Shown: piece after piece, positions 34,101 through 45,916 of the stretch | Layout of the letters: each line of letters starts with the position of its first letter | Position numbering within the stretch: position 1 is the stretch's first letter | Origin: Anthoceros angustus | Taxonomy: Eukaryota; Streptophyta; Anthocerotopsida; Anthocerotales; Anthocerotaceae | Assembly (NCBI GenBank): GCA_010909165.1 | Contig: VJWM01000103.1 | Span: forward strand, 496,001-560,000 | Direction: 5' to 3' | Length of the DNA stretch: 64,000 nt | Notes under the pieces: generated by a model | The model's database searches: none | Told to the model about the DNA's origin: nothing | Seen by the model: only the letters and a program-made list of their open reading frames with translations | Program-made: the position numbers and the translations under genes

Positions 34101-35323
34101 GCAGAAATGCAGACCTACATAAATACTTCAGATATTTCATTGTGCATTGGTTGATGATGAAGAAGGATATACCTCAACAAGATCTCCCTCTCGCGCAGGA
34201 GTAGCAGGACGGAGCATCAAGTGCTCAATTTCGTCGAAGTTATCAAAGGTGTAGTCCATGGTGATGGCTTCAAATCTTACCACAAAGCCAAATTAACATC
34301 TTGCAGGGCTCAAGGTGGCTCTGCCTTTGGACTCTGTGGAGTGTCAAACCTACCTTGCAAATTGCTTTCCTCGGGGCAAATTGACAGAGACCTCCCTTTT
34401 CTCCTCAGTTGTGATTGCTATTTGTACTTTGATCTGCAAGCATGCACATTGATAGGGCCCTGCAGCACTCTTAAAGAGTTCACAGTTGCATTCCAAGGAA
34501 GCAAGGCGCAGTGAACAATTACCAGAAACTGCTGGGCGTCGTCTTCAACACGTTAACAGGGGTCAAAACAGTATGGACAAAGCCGTCAGAAAATACAAGA
34601 CGATAAGCATGAAAGTGTGCAACAAGTGAAGACAAATGCCCAGACTCTCTCAAGCTCGCTGGCTGGAGAAAGCAGAAAGCTCCTTCTAGCATCAATCGCT
34701 AAACTGTTGAACCAGATCACTGACCAGGGGCAAGCGCAGATACGTTACCATAAAGCAAGTTCACCTTCCGTCTATAAACCGCGACGATTCCCCCTGCGCA
34801 ACAGAGAGTACAACTCAGGAAAGCAAAACGCAAAACCGAGACCGTAATCATTTGCGAAAGCAAGACTTGCCCATAAGAATGCCTGACAGTCGGAGAGCAA
34901 GGGGAACTTGTGGGTATAACACTTGCATGCTGCGCCGCGAGCCGCGGAGAAAAATTGAGCGAAAACTTTGAGATCGCGAGCACAATCTCAGATCGTAATG
35001 CAAATCCACGATTGCAGCTAGTGAATCCAGACTCACAAGCTCACACCTACCACAAGTCTGGAATGTCCAGGCTCTCCGCCTTCTTCCGTGACAGTCTAGC
35101 CCGCATGGTGGCCGCAATCCTGCACAAAAGAGGCAAATGCGAATCGCGCAAAATTCTTCCCCGCACATTATGCCAGATCCACCATGACAAGAGCAGGAAG
35201 CTCCGATCTCCAATTGCCAGAGCTTAGCAGCTGCAATCTCAGGGGAAAATGGAGACACAAATTTGCGCACCAGATCTGCCCGAGGGGCCCCTTCTTACTG
35301 AGCAGCTGGTGCGAGTAGAACAT
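31174..35323 (-). CDS. REC8: meiotic cohesin alpha-kleisin REC8 (SYN1-like)
   Basis: Many-exon gene on minus. First exons: 35323-35271, 35119-35051, 34929-34871, 34793-about 34725. Last exons: 31855-31704, 31609-31525, 31450-31338, 31256-31174. The N-terminal kleisin domain reads MFYSHQLLSKKGPLGQIW, then IAATMRARLSRKKAESLDIP and VPLALRLSGILMGGIVAVY; this is the SYN1/REC8 version, not that of RAD21/SYN2-4. The middle has RKRRARQVHAPEVYIDYE and FREWLEDSSDL, also SYN1-like. The C-terminal winged helix includes YLKELFHSARAP, LNELTAGLEKYQAARLFYQ and the terminal EAYGDILISPGQYL. REC8 closes the SMC1-SMC3 ring in meiosis. Exon 3 ends in a GC donor (ATGG/GCAAGT). The exon 4/5 border and the middle exons are not fully resolved. 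Confidence 0.9.
33345..33460 (-). repeat. 30 bp in-frame repeat coding EEPLxTxVE units in REC8
   Basis: On the minus strand four consecutive roughly 10-residue units read AEQPLQTLV, EEPMGTVL, EEPLETVV and EKPLDTQ. It is a coding minisatellite in the fast-evolving middle of REC8. Confidence 0.75.
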
Positions 35324-35579
35324 GGCGTCGCGCTGCGATTTCCGCTGCCGAGGAACCGAATGGGGAAGCCGAGTGACAGGACCCGACGCCGAGGATGCCA
35401 AGTGGCGAGAGATATGTATTAGCGAAATAGGTGATGTGATCGAAATAAAGAATGTAGTCTAGTTGCTACAATAAAATCCCAATGAGATATGTGCGCCATC
35501 ATGTTTCGTAAGGCCCACTCCTGCCTGTGATTTTTGTTGGCAAACCGTGGTGAAGTTCGAACACGAGAAGAGAGCAGGG
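35324..35579. promoter_or_regulatory. 256 bp bidirectional promoter region, REC8/MED22
   Basis: The start codons of REC8 (-) and MED22 (+) are 256 bp apart and back to back, so both promoters and both 5' UTRs share this short stretch. No TATA box is evident. Co-expression is not implied by sequence. Confidence 0.6.
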
Positions 35580-36276
35580 ATGAGCAAGCCCACGGTTGGG
35601 GTTGGACTTGGCGCTGGTGCGGGAGCGGGCGGAGGAGCTGTTGCTCTGACTGCAGCCGCGGCGGCCGCGGCTGCACAGAGGCAACGGACGTTGCTGCAGC
35701 GTGCTGACTCGGAAATTACGAGCATGCTGGACAATTTCTCCCACCTGATGAAGGCGTCACGGGTGAGCGATCTGGCAAGGCAAAGGGAGCGGCTTGAGGG
35801 CTTGAGGGCTTGAGGCCCGAGTTGTTGAACCGCGTGGTTGAATCGCGCGAGGTGGTGTGATTTTGCAGGTTGCTGTCGATTCCGTGAGGACCGCGCAGGA
35901 GGTATTTCAGATGGAAGTGCACTCCTCCCGTGTGGTAGGTTAGAGGCCGCTGTGCGTCCCTGTTCGTTTGTTTGTTTGTCTGTGTAATTGGCATGAAGGT
36001 GTTGATTTGGTTATGCGACAGGTCCAGGCGGCTGATGTGCTGCTGAAGCTTGTCTCGGAGCTGAAACAAACAGCTGTGTTTTCTGACTTCTTGGCTTTGA
36101 ACAAGCATGTGGAGCAACGGGTGGCCAAGTTTTCTGAGGACAGCCAGGAAGCAGATCGGTTGTTGGCGACAATAGCGGAGCAGGCAGCGGAGTCTCTGAG
36201 GGAGCTAGAGCTCCACTACTTTCGGTCCTCAGTACGGAGCGTAGAGTTCGCTGCAGAGCAGCTAATCAGGATGTGA
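35580..36276 (+). CDS. MED22: Mediator complex subunit 22 (Surfeit-5 family)
   Basis: Three exons: 35580-35762, 35869-35934, 36022-36276. Each has GT-AG borders and phase 0, giving 167 residues. After a Gly/Ala-rich start the conserved helices appear: QRQRTLLQRADSEITSMLDN, then VFQMEVHSSRVVQAADVLL and KLVSELKQTAVFSDFLALN. The C-terminus reads SLRELELHYFRSSVRS. This matches plant MED22, a head-module subunit of Mediator that bridges activators and RNA polymerase II. The length is slightly above Arabidopsis MED22 because of the Ala-rich N-terminus. ATG 35580 is the only start that keeps the frame. Confidence 0.93.
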
Positions 36277-36518
36277 AAGGAGCTTGCAAAGTGTCATTCA
36301 CCAAATCTAGGTACAATGTTTGAGGGGAGAATCGAGTCAGGCCAACCTGACCATTCTGCTACCTCTCGAAAGTTTGGCTCGAACAAAACTTGGATGTGAG
36401 TTTTCCGTTCCGGGCAGGGTCCGCATGTCGACAACCTTCTCGCGACGTAGTATACAAAACTTTGCAGGTTAGCGGGTTGGATTGTAGCATTAGGCAGGTG
36501 ACCAAGTTGAAGGGCACC

Positions 36519-38468
<1,950 letters not shown>

Positions 38469-39214
38469 GACCACCTTGCTGCAGAGAGAAGAACAGCAGG
38501 AGATCTTGTAACTCTCCTGCTGCCAATTGACCGCGGCCAATGTCCGAGAAAGCGGAGATTTAAATGCAGCGAGCAACGAGCTGGAATTTGGTGCGGAAAC
38601 GGAAAGCTTTTGTTTCCCGTTTTAGAGGGACCAGGAGCCGGACCGGGAATGCATGCTTCCTTGTCCGGGAGGGGCTACCTACTCGCCAACCTCACCAGAT
38701 TCGTCGCAGGCGGGACCTTCTGAGCACCGGCGATGATAACGATCTTCGGGCCTCAAGGATTAACCACCCTGGTTAGACAGGTTGGAGTCGCAACCAAATT
38801 CATATTTCGGAACCCACGGTGTTCGAAGTTTTGAGCCCCTGACAGATTGAGGAAGACCGGACTCGACACACCTGTACACTTCTAACAACTACATACATAA
38901 ACAGACCACACAGGACCAGGACCTTTCTCACCAACAGTCCCGACGAGGCTGCATTTGCATGAGATCGGTCTACAGTTCCGAGGACATCATGCGGATGATG
39001 TTCCACTCAACCGAGGCACCGGCTGCATCTGCAAGATCTCCTCCTTTTCATTGGCCGTGGTCCGCTAGAACTCACAGGAGTGGGGAAGGCAAGGTTTTCA
39101 CAAAAGAGGTTTGCTGGACACCAGGGTAGATGAAGGCCATATCACGCACGCTCAACTACAGGTACACAAAACGGGCAGCTAACACAAATGGCTCCCCTGC
39201 TTCATGTTCTTGGG
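38469..39214. other. intergenic between CBS and FabG genes
   Basis: The 5' flank of FabG and the 3' flank of the CBS gene (both minus). No gene is seen. Confidence 0.5.
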
Positions 39215-40471
39215 CTACTTCCCACCTCCCAACGCGGTGAATATGTCAGTCCTGGTCACAATTCCTGCAGGACATGACTCAAGTTTAGATAACTCGACAA
39301 GCCGTAAGAGCTCCACCGAGCTGTTGATGAAATGTTGAATGAAAGCATGCCTCACCTACAACTTGCTGTGACTCGTTGACAACAGGGATGCGGTGAATTT
39401 TGTTCTTCAACATCAGCACAGCGGCGTCTGTTCAAGCCAACACCAGTGTGAGGACTCAACTACCACTCCCAAGAAAATAGGAGGAGACAAATCATGCAAC
39501 ACGAGTAGGCAGCGTGCACACCTGAGACGGTTTTGTCGGCAGATAAAGTGATAGGTGGCGAGCTCATGACTTCCCCAACAGTGGACTTCAACTGCAACAA
39601 CATGTATTGAATTTAAAGTGGGAGCAACAACATTGACGACGCAACAGTGCAGCAAAGTAAGCAACAACAACCACGCACCCCGTGAGTAGCTTTCACTCTG
39701 TCCTTCTTGGATAAGACTCCAATGCACCTGAGATCTGCGTCGATAACAGGCAACCCAGAGATCTCGTTGAAAAAGTGGTCCACCTTCTCCAAAATGTCCT
39801 CTGCTCTCGCTGTGTAGATAACCTTGGACATCACGTCCGCTAAGAACGTTGATGGCTGAGCCTGCACAGAAATAGGGCAAGTCATGCAATGCAAATGGTT
39901 CATTTCACGGGCCTGCTTAGAAAACGAATACGACGTTCTACACAGGGCTAACACGAGGCATGCCGGCCAACAACATCATCCTGGTTCCAAGCCCTTCGCC
40001 ACAGTAGCCCTCTCGGATCACGGCCCACATACAAGCAACGTTACTGCTAGACCAGCCAACACTCCAAATCAAGCAATTCAGCAGGTCAGCCGCCGCCGTA
40101 CAAGCACAAGGGCATGATATCGGAGAGTGAACCTCAGCCTTGAAGATAACAGGCTCGTAATGGGCAGACAAATCCTCAAAGTTGAGCATGGAGAAATTCT
40201 CGGGCCACTCCCCGGAAGGCAGGAAGGTAGCCTCCTCCTCCTCCTCCGCCACTCCCACCCCGAGCTCCGGTCCTTCCCCGGCAGCACGGACGAGCTGCCG
40301 AGCCTGCCGCCTGCTCACCACTGCAACTCTCCCGCTCACCTGCATGCACGCCAGGCGCTTGACTGACAGAGACTGGGCGCAGCCCCGGCGGGCGCCGCCG
40401 GCGCCGCTGTTGCTGGCGGCAGCTGGGAGGCGGCCCACAAAGGTACGAGAAAGGGTTTCCGCCATCGCCAT
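39215..40471 (-). CDS. plastid-targeted twin CBS-domain protein
   Basis: Five exons on minus: 40471-40133, 39861-39679, 39591-39522, 39427-39356, 39264-39215. All are GT-AG with matching phases and give 237 residues. Arg/Ser/Ala-rich residues 1-60 suggest a chloroplast transit peptide. An acidic linker and LSAHYEPVIFKAE lead to the first CBS motif (STFLADVMSKVIYT, then GLPVIDADLRCIGVLSKKD). The second follows (VGEVMSSPPITLSADKTV, then HRIPVVNESQQVVGIVTRTDIF). A Bateman module of this kind binds adenosine nucleotides and regulates partners. In plants stand-alone plastid CBS proteins tune redox or metabolic enzymes, but this one's partner is not known. ATG 40471 has a second ATG two codons later. 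Confidence 0.88.
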
Positions 40472-41626
40472 GCCAATTGCTTGCTTCTCCTTGCACACGA
40501 GAGGATTTGGACGACGCAAGAATCAGCCGTGTGACACTGCGATGGCAGCAAGGTGGGAGGACGAGTGACGATTGCTGCTCACCGACTGTAACCGGTGCAC
40601 TCCCGAGGCAGCAACCGCCTCTAGGCCGTCTCACGGATTTGGGATAGAGGCAAACGTCACACCTGGGCCCACAACCTGACCTCTGCTGCACGATTTACCT
40701 CACCTTCACTGGAATCGAATCCAATCGTGCTCCAATTGCAGCATCCCTGTACACATATAGGCAACTCACTCGCCATATCATTGTCGTATTTGATTTACGA
40801 TAATTATATCTCTAGATATTTATTTTTATTAATTTTAATGTATAATATTATCAATTTAAGTAAAAGATTAAACTTACAAACTTTCTTATATCCTAACATA
40901 GAAGTATCTCATGTATTAACAATGACACTTACAAAAACAACAATCAAGTACACTCGATTATGAGCTATATCCGTTTTTTCATTTATGCCCTTCCATGTTT
41001 GAAAGCAAGCACATGAGAATGCAACACAAAACTGACGTTTCGACATGTTTGTTTATAAATCAATGGGCTTGCAATTTAATGTCCTCATTCCCTATCAAGA
41101 CTCAATAGCCCTTGTTATAAATGAGACAAGTCGAATGCTAAAACGAGTAGATTTAGGGCCAATAAAGAAGTTTGTCATGTAACCCAACAAACTCGGACTC
41201 TGTTACTATAGCTGTATGAGATTTAAGTTCACCTCCACGAAACAACACTCAGATAATGTACATACTGTATTGAACTGAACAAGTTCCTCACTACGCCCAT
41301 GTTATATCCGAAATTGGCACACATATTTAGTTTGATCAGCATGTTACTTAGTGATCACTCAAGTGCACATTTCCAAGTGAAGATTTCTCCCTCACGTTTT
41401 TCCACTTGAGCCATGAGGTGGCAAGTTTTGGGGGAAAGGTTTGTTTGGGTTTGGCATCATATGTTTTGGATGACATTTTAGGTTATCCGGACGTTGATAA
41501 CGTTGTTTCACTTTCTAATTATATTAAGTTATACAAATTTATCGAGTCACGCATCAAAGATATCATGAACGAAGGCATGGAAACTATATTACTTGTTTTT
41601 TTTATTTCATTGCATACCATCCAGGG

Positions 41627-41748
41627 ACCATTAATGGAGCAACTCTAAATACACTAGGACAAAACCTATATGAAACAACCACGTGGACGGTACCATTAAT
41701 GGAGCAACTCTAAATACACTGGGACAAAACCTATATGAAACAACCACG
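41627..41748 (+). repeat. 57 bp direct repeat, period 65 bp
   Basis: accattaatggagcaactct... at 41627-41683 and again at 41692-41748, differing by a single base (actagg versus actggg). Recent local duplication. Confidence 0.95.
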
Positions 41749-42050
41749 ATAATACATCTCTTGGTGATACCGATACATATCTTCTGATAATATATAGACC
41801 CTCAATTCATCTGGTCATCATAGTATTAGCACTGGAGATGATTCAACACCTAATGGACAAAGCGACTTTTTGAGTCTTTGGCGTAGAAGAACGGTCAAAT
41901 CTTTGTCATTTCAAGTGGCCCTTGTTCGATGTTTTTGAGACCATGTGGAGAAGACTCTGAGCTATTTTTTGATTTGGACAAAATTTTTGCACTCCCATGC
42001 ACACACCATGCATTCGAAGCCGAATATTCCATCAGCGAAAGATTCTACTA

Positions 42051-42152
42051 GATGCTTTGGAACTCAATGTGAGCTTGTGTGTTAGATGCTTTGGAACTCA
42101 ATGTGAGCTTGTGTGTTAGATGCTTTGGAACTCAATGTGAGCTTGTGTGTTA
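42051..42152 (+). repeat. 34 bp tandem repeat, three perfect copies
   Basis: gatgctttggaactcaatgt and the following 14 bases repeat at 42051, 42085 and 42119 with no changes seen. The array is young. Confidence 0.95.
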
Positions 42153-42599
42153 GAGGGACGGGAGTTGAGCACCGCTTTGCAAAATATAGGATTTTCTATG
42201 CTTCAAAACTCTAAGAGTATAATTGCATGGCAAGAAAGAGGGCACCAGGCTGCCCAAGTTTTGTCAACACGGTCAGCATCTTTCAAACCAGCTAGAAATT
42301 CCCCAAACCGTGTCCAAGCTTCACAATGTGGAATCATGTATCAAAATGTATCCAAGAACTACGAGACATGGGCAAGCGATGTGAAGTAGTCCTATGTAGG
42401 GAACCCAAGTTGCTCGTAATTGTCGAAATGCCCTGCATCCATTAGGGGTTAAATATGAAGCTTAGTTGATGCTTGTCATTGTCATGACCCAAGAACGGGT
42501 CTTTCTGAGATGGGCTCACCCAATCTCTGCTTATCGATAAAGTGCAACCTCCCTTGCTGAATGACGCAGTCGTAATGAGGTTGCCCAGGCGCGTGCCCA

Positions 42600-43716
42600 A
42601 TGGCCTGGATGTCGCACACGGATGGCAACGACAAGGAGCTTCCAGGAAGCAGGCGGTTTCAAGCTCAGCCGCTGCATCTGCGGTTCCTGCGCCTGGGCCC
42701 TTGGAAGATCCTGGCTTTGTCCCTTGCGGTGCTGCTTCTGCTTGGCACCCGCCTGCGCGGCGTGTCGAAACCCTCTGAGGTGAATTTTGCGTGTGCACAT
42801 GGCGTTGGCTTACGTTCTGGAGCCTGATGCAGATGAAGTGGCAAATTGCTGGTAAGGAATGATGGAATGCGGTGAATTGCTTTTGCAGCCGGCACGGGAG
42901 ATGCAATCGTCTGACGCTACCAATTATGCACGGCAGCGACTGGACCTGTACGAGAAGATGGCGGCTGATCTGGACAGAGGGAAGCCCAAGTTTTTGTTAG
43001 GCGGGAGCACATCGCAGTCACTCAAGCTGTCAGATCTGTTCGAGATTACAGGCGGCAAGGCGAAGCCGGTGCTGAAGCCGGCCGATCCACCTGTGCGGGC
43101 GACTGTGCTGCATATGAACCCCAAAGATGCAAGGATGATTTTCCAAGTGTTGAGTCAAGCCGTGTTTCGTCATTTCTCGGAAGCCGCAATCTGGCGACAG
43201 GACCCTGAGGTCTACCACTTCAGCCTGTACCACGCATCTCATCACATGGATCCTGTCCCAGCCACCGCGGTGGAAGTTGAGGAGGAGGCTCAGCGGATTG
43301 GTGCTGTAGCGGACAGGCTTTGCACCCTGAAGATAGCTTTGCAACGGGTGGTGCTCACGTCTACTGGAGTTCTACTAGGACTGTGGGATGTCGTAGAGGG
43401 CCCTGACCCTGCCGTGATCCGATCCCAACTCAAAGCTGCTCTGCCCTTCTCTCCTAGTCATCAATTCTACAACGATGTCATTCTGCACTCATCCTTTGCT
43501 AGGATCCTGGGACTGCCGAGGGGAATCAGTGGTGTCGACGAAGCCCTACCTTTGCTCAAGGCTTTTGCGGAGCAAGCAACTAGGAAACTAGCAGGTTGGG
43601 AAGTGGAGGTAAGCGAGCTGTGGTTCGTCGAGGAGCTGGATGTTCTGGCCCTTGCATTGAACGGCAGAATTGTGCCGCGCTCCTTTTTGATGTCTTGCAG
43701 ACATAGTGGAGCCTAG
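42600..43716 (+). CDS. plant-conserved type II membrane protein, possible 2H-phosphoesterase fold
   Basis: Two exons, 42600-42779 and 42889-43716 (GAG/GTGAAT, TTTTGCAG/CCG, phase 0), giving 335 residues. A short basic cytosolic tail, one signal anchor (ILALSLAVLLLLGTRL, residues about 40-55), then a globular lumenal part. It contains FSLYHASHHMDP, then VVLTSTGVLLGLWDV, VILHSSFARILG and LWFVEELDVLALALNGRI. It resembles an uncharacterised plant protein family. The two histidine blocks (H-x-S in YHAS and H-S-S in LHSS), about 90 residues apart on predicted strands, recall the paired H-x-T/S motifs of 2H phosphoesterases. That activity is my inference. A possible donor inside GTGGAG/GTAAGC near the end was rejected because the following residues look coding. 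Confidence 0.7.
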
Positions 43717-44445
43717 GCAACAGCATTACACCAAGATCCTGCAAGAGAGGGATCAGGCAGATCGTCCCATGTGCAGCGTCGGCACGACTACATGAACACT
43801 TGCTACACTCAAATTGAGAGCATTACAGAACACGATTTTCATTGAAACTTTTGGTCCTAAACCTAAGGGTGAGACCAGAGTGGGAAGGCCTCAGAACGCG
43901 GTCCTTCCTCCTGACAAAATTTCTAAGAGTCCAAGCAGTTAGCACACGACCAAGGGCTCGTACAATTGCCAATGCCAGCATCAATGTCAGCAGCAAGCCG
44001 GTAGTGGATCTCCACCAGCGATGTCATACGCTCCGTTCTGTCGTCTTCTTCCGGGAACACTGCAGAAGTGGAACCTCACCTGGAACCTATGAAAACTCAT
44101 GAAGAGACTTCCTACATTAGTTGGCAGCTAAAAGCAACCACATACTTCAGTGAAAGAGGCTACTAGTCCGTCCGATGCACGGCTCTCGCTGCCCCGGATC
44201 ACTTGTGATGTGCTGAGTCAAAAGATAGGGTGTACAGAAGGAGACGAATGACCCATCCGCCAGGCAATGCCCTTCCCAGCTGTCAAGGAAACCTGCAGGT
44301 TTAAAGAGCGAAGCATGACTACGATCTGTGTTCCAGAAACTCCCAGACGCCCCTGCCGAAGCATGACAAATGACAGACATTGAGCCCAAACCCTGGTGAT
44401 GAAAAATTGGGGGACACTAGGACACGAACAGGAGTCAGAAGCAAG
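43717..44445. other. convergent 3' intergenic region
   Basis: It lies between the type II membrane protein gene and the V-ATPase D gene. No gene is seen. Confidence 0.5.
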
Positions 44446-45345
44446 TCAAAAGATGATATCGGCATCTTCCTCATTGCCAGCAGCCAAAAGATTAGTGCTG
44501 TGCGTAGCTCTATGAGCAGGAGATCCGTGGTGATGACTGAGAAACCCACGGTGAGAATGGTGACCATGTGAAGGACGGGAGCGGTGAATCGGGCCACGGT
44601 TATGATGATTCCCCTGTTGTGACAAATGCAGCTCATCATCATCACCATCATCTTCCACAACCTCCAACTTTTTCTGTTTTTCTAGGGCCACCCTCTCAAG
44701 CTCCTTCTTCTTGCCATTCTGCACCTTCTTGAGCCGGAAAAAGTCCTCCCTCTCCAGCTCATCCAGCTCACCCTTAATGTAACGTATGGTATTGTCCAGC
44801 CGAGGTCTGACCACGTTCTCCAGAGCGTTCACCCTGCGGTTGGTGCTCTTAACGGCCTCATCAAGAGACAAAAACGAGGTCTGCAATGACGCCAGCTGCA
44901 CCAACAGCTGAATGGCTTTCAAATACGCAGCCTTGCACACCTTAACCTGCTGGCCACCCCTAGCCAGACCCGTGAGATCCTGCTTAGTATCCCCTGGGAT
45001 AATATCGGGCTCAAATGCTGGAAGCTTGACCCCGGCGATGTTATCTTGCTTGGCCTTCACCCTGATGGTGGCCGTCCCCACGTTCTCAAAGATCGTCAAC
45101 TTGATGTCGTCACCCGCAGCGTACTTGGCCTCCATTAGGGCAAACGAGCTCTGCTTCATCACTTCCCCCATGGCCTCCTTGGTCTCCATGATGCGCTTGA
45201 GGATCTGCCGGAATCGCTGAGTGAGAGCATCGCTCTTCCTCTTCAGCATCTGGTGCCCCTTGGTAGCGGCAACGAGCCGGGTTTTCACCACCGCGAGCAC
45301 CGTCACGGTGGGAACCACATTCAGACGCTGCCCCTGCCCCGACAT
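44446..45345 (-). CDS. VHA-D: V-type H+-ATPase subunit D, intronless
   Basis: A single frame of 299 residues from the ATG at 45345 (MSGQGQRLNVVPTVTVL), the canonical start. An in-frame ATG 10 codons upstream is not conserved. Subunit D forms the central rotor shaft between the V1 catalytic head and Vo. Conserved blocks: LKRKSDALTQRFRQIL, GDTKQDLTGLARGGQQV, LASLQTSFLSLDEAV, RRVNALENVVRPRLDNTI and IKGELDELEREDFFRLKKVQ. The terminal acidic-DIIF end is kept. It is about 40 residues longer than usual because of a His/Ser-rich insert near residues 225-280 (GPIHRSRPSHGHHSHRG). It starts head-to-head with PPR gene 1. Confidence 0.95.
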   Translation of the reverse strand: MSGQGQRLNVVPTVTVLAVVKTRLVAATKGHQMLKRKSDALTQRFRQILKRIMETKEAMGEVMKQSSFALMEAKYAAGDDIKLTIFENVGTATIRVKAKQDNIAGVKLPAFEPDIIPGDTKQDLTGLARGGQQVKVCKAAYLKAIQLLVQLASLQTSFLSLDEAVKSTNRRVNALENVVRPRLDNTIRYIKGELDELEREDFFRLKKVQNGKKKELERVALEKQKKLEVVEDDGDDDELHLSQQGNHHNRGPIHRSRPSHGHHSHRGFLSHHHGSPAHRATHSTNLLAAGNEEDADIIF

Positions 45346-45916
45346 GGCTGCTCCCCCTCTCCTTCCCTCGCCCACTCCTGCTCTTCCGCCTTCTTGCCAC
45401 TATCTAATCCACCGCAGCCTGGCACTAGCTCCAAATCCTCCGCAAAGGCATTAGCCTGTGCACCAGATCTGAGACACAAGCCCGACACGGATCTGACGCA
45501 AACCGAACCTGCCACAAGCACCAAACACACGCATCCGACAATGCCAGCCCTACCAATTCACGCAACCACGATCGAGCCAGGCAGGCTGGATGCGCGCATA
45601 CACAATTCGCTGCCCGAAAACACCACAACGTTGAGGCAACTCTCAACGCCGGAGACTGCCCACCTTCCCCAACTTCTCTTCTCACTGTGGCGACCCCGTG
45701 GTGACTCATGGCGTACGTAAACTGTGGACGTGTCACGTTGCTCGTCTGAACGAGTACCCACCTACCTCCAGTAATCAAAATAGATTCTAAATACAATTTA
45801 TGCACGAATAATGGAATCCAACAACCTTTGCAGCAGAGCGAGCATGCGGGAAAGCCGTTGAACAGAGGAATTCAGGCATTAGGGAGAGGGAGTTCCAGGA
45901 GAAGCCAGTTCGGTGG
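45346..45916. other. divergent upstream region, VHA-D / PPR1
   Basis: 571 bp between opposite starts. Frames within have no family similarity. Confidence 0.5.

Larger units (their letters stand above)
40472..42599. other. AT-rich intergenic stretch with two tandem repeats
   Basis: About 2.1 kb without a recognisable gene. It has a very AT-rich patch at 40785-40880, a 57 bp duplication (41627-41748) and a 34 bp triplication (42051-42152). Frames such as 41406-41648 and 42147-42389 are unlike any family I know and may be decayed transposon or gene pieces. Confidence 0.5.

Noticed and set aside
39413-39954. Longer unspliced frames across the CBS gene introns
   Set aside because: They read through introns; the spliced exons give the conserved CBS motifs in one continuous frame.
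42051-42152. Short regular repeats considered as a CRISPR-like array
   Set aside because: Units are directly abutting with no spacers, and the setting is plant nuclear DNA; it is a simple minisatellite.
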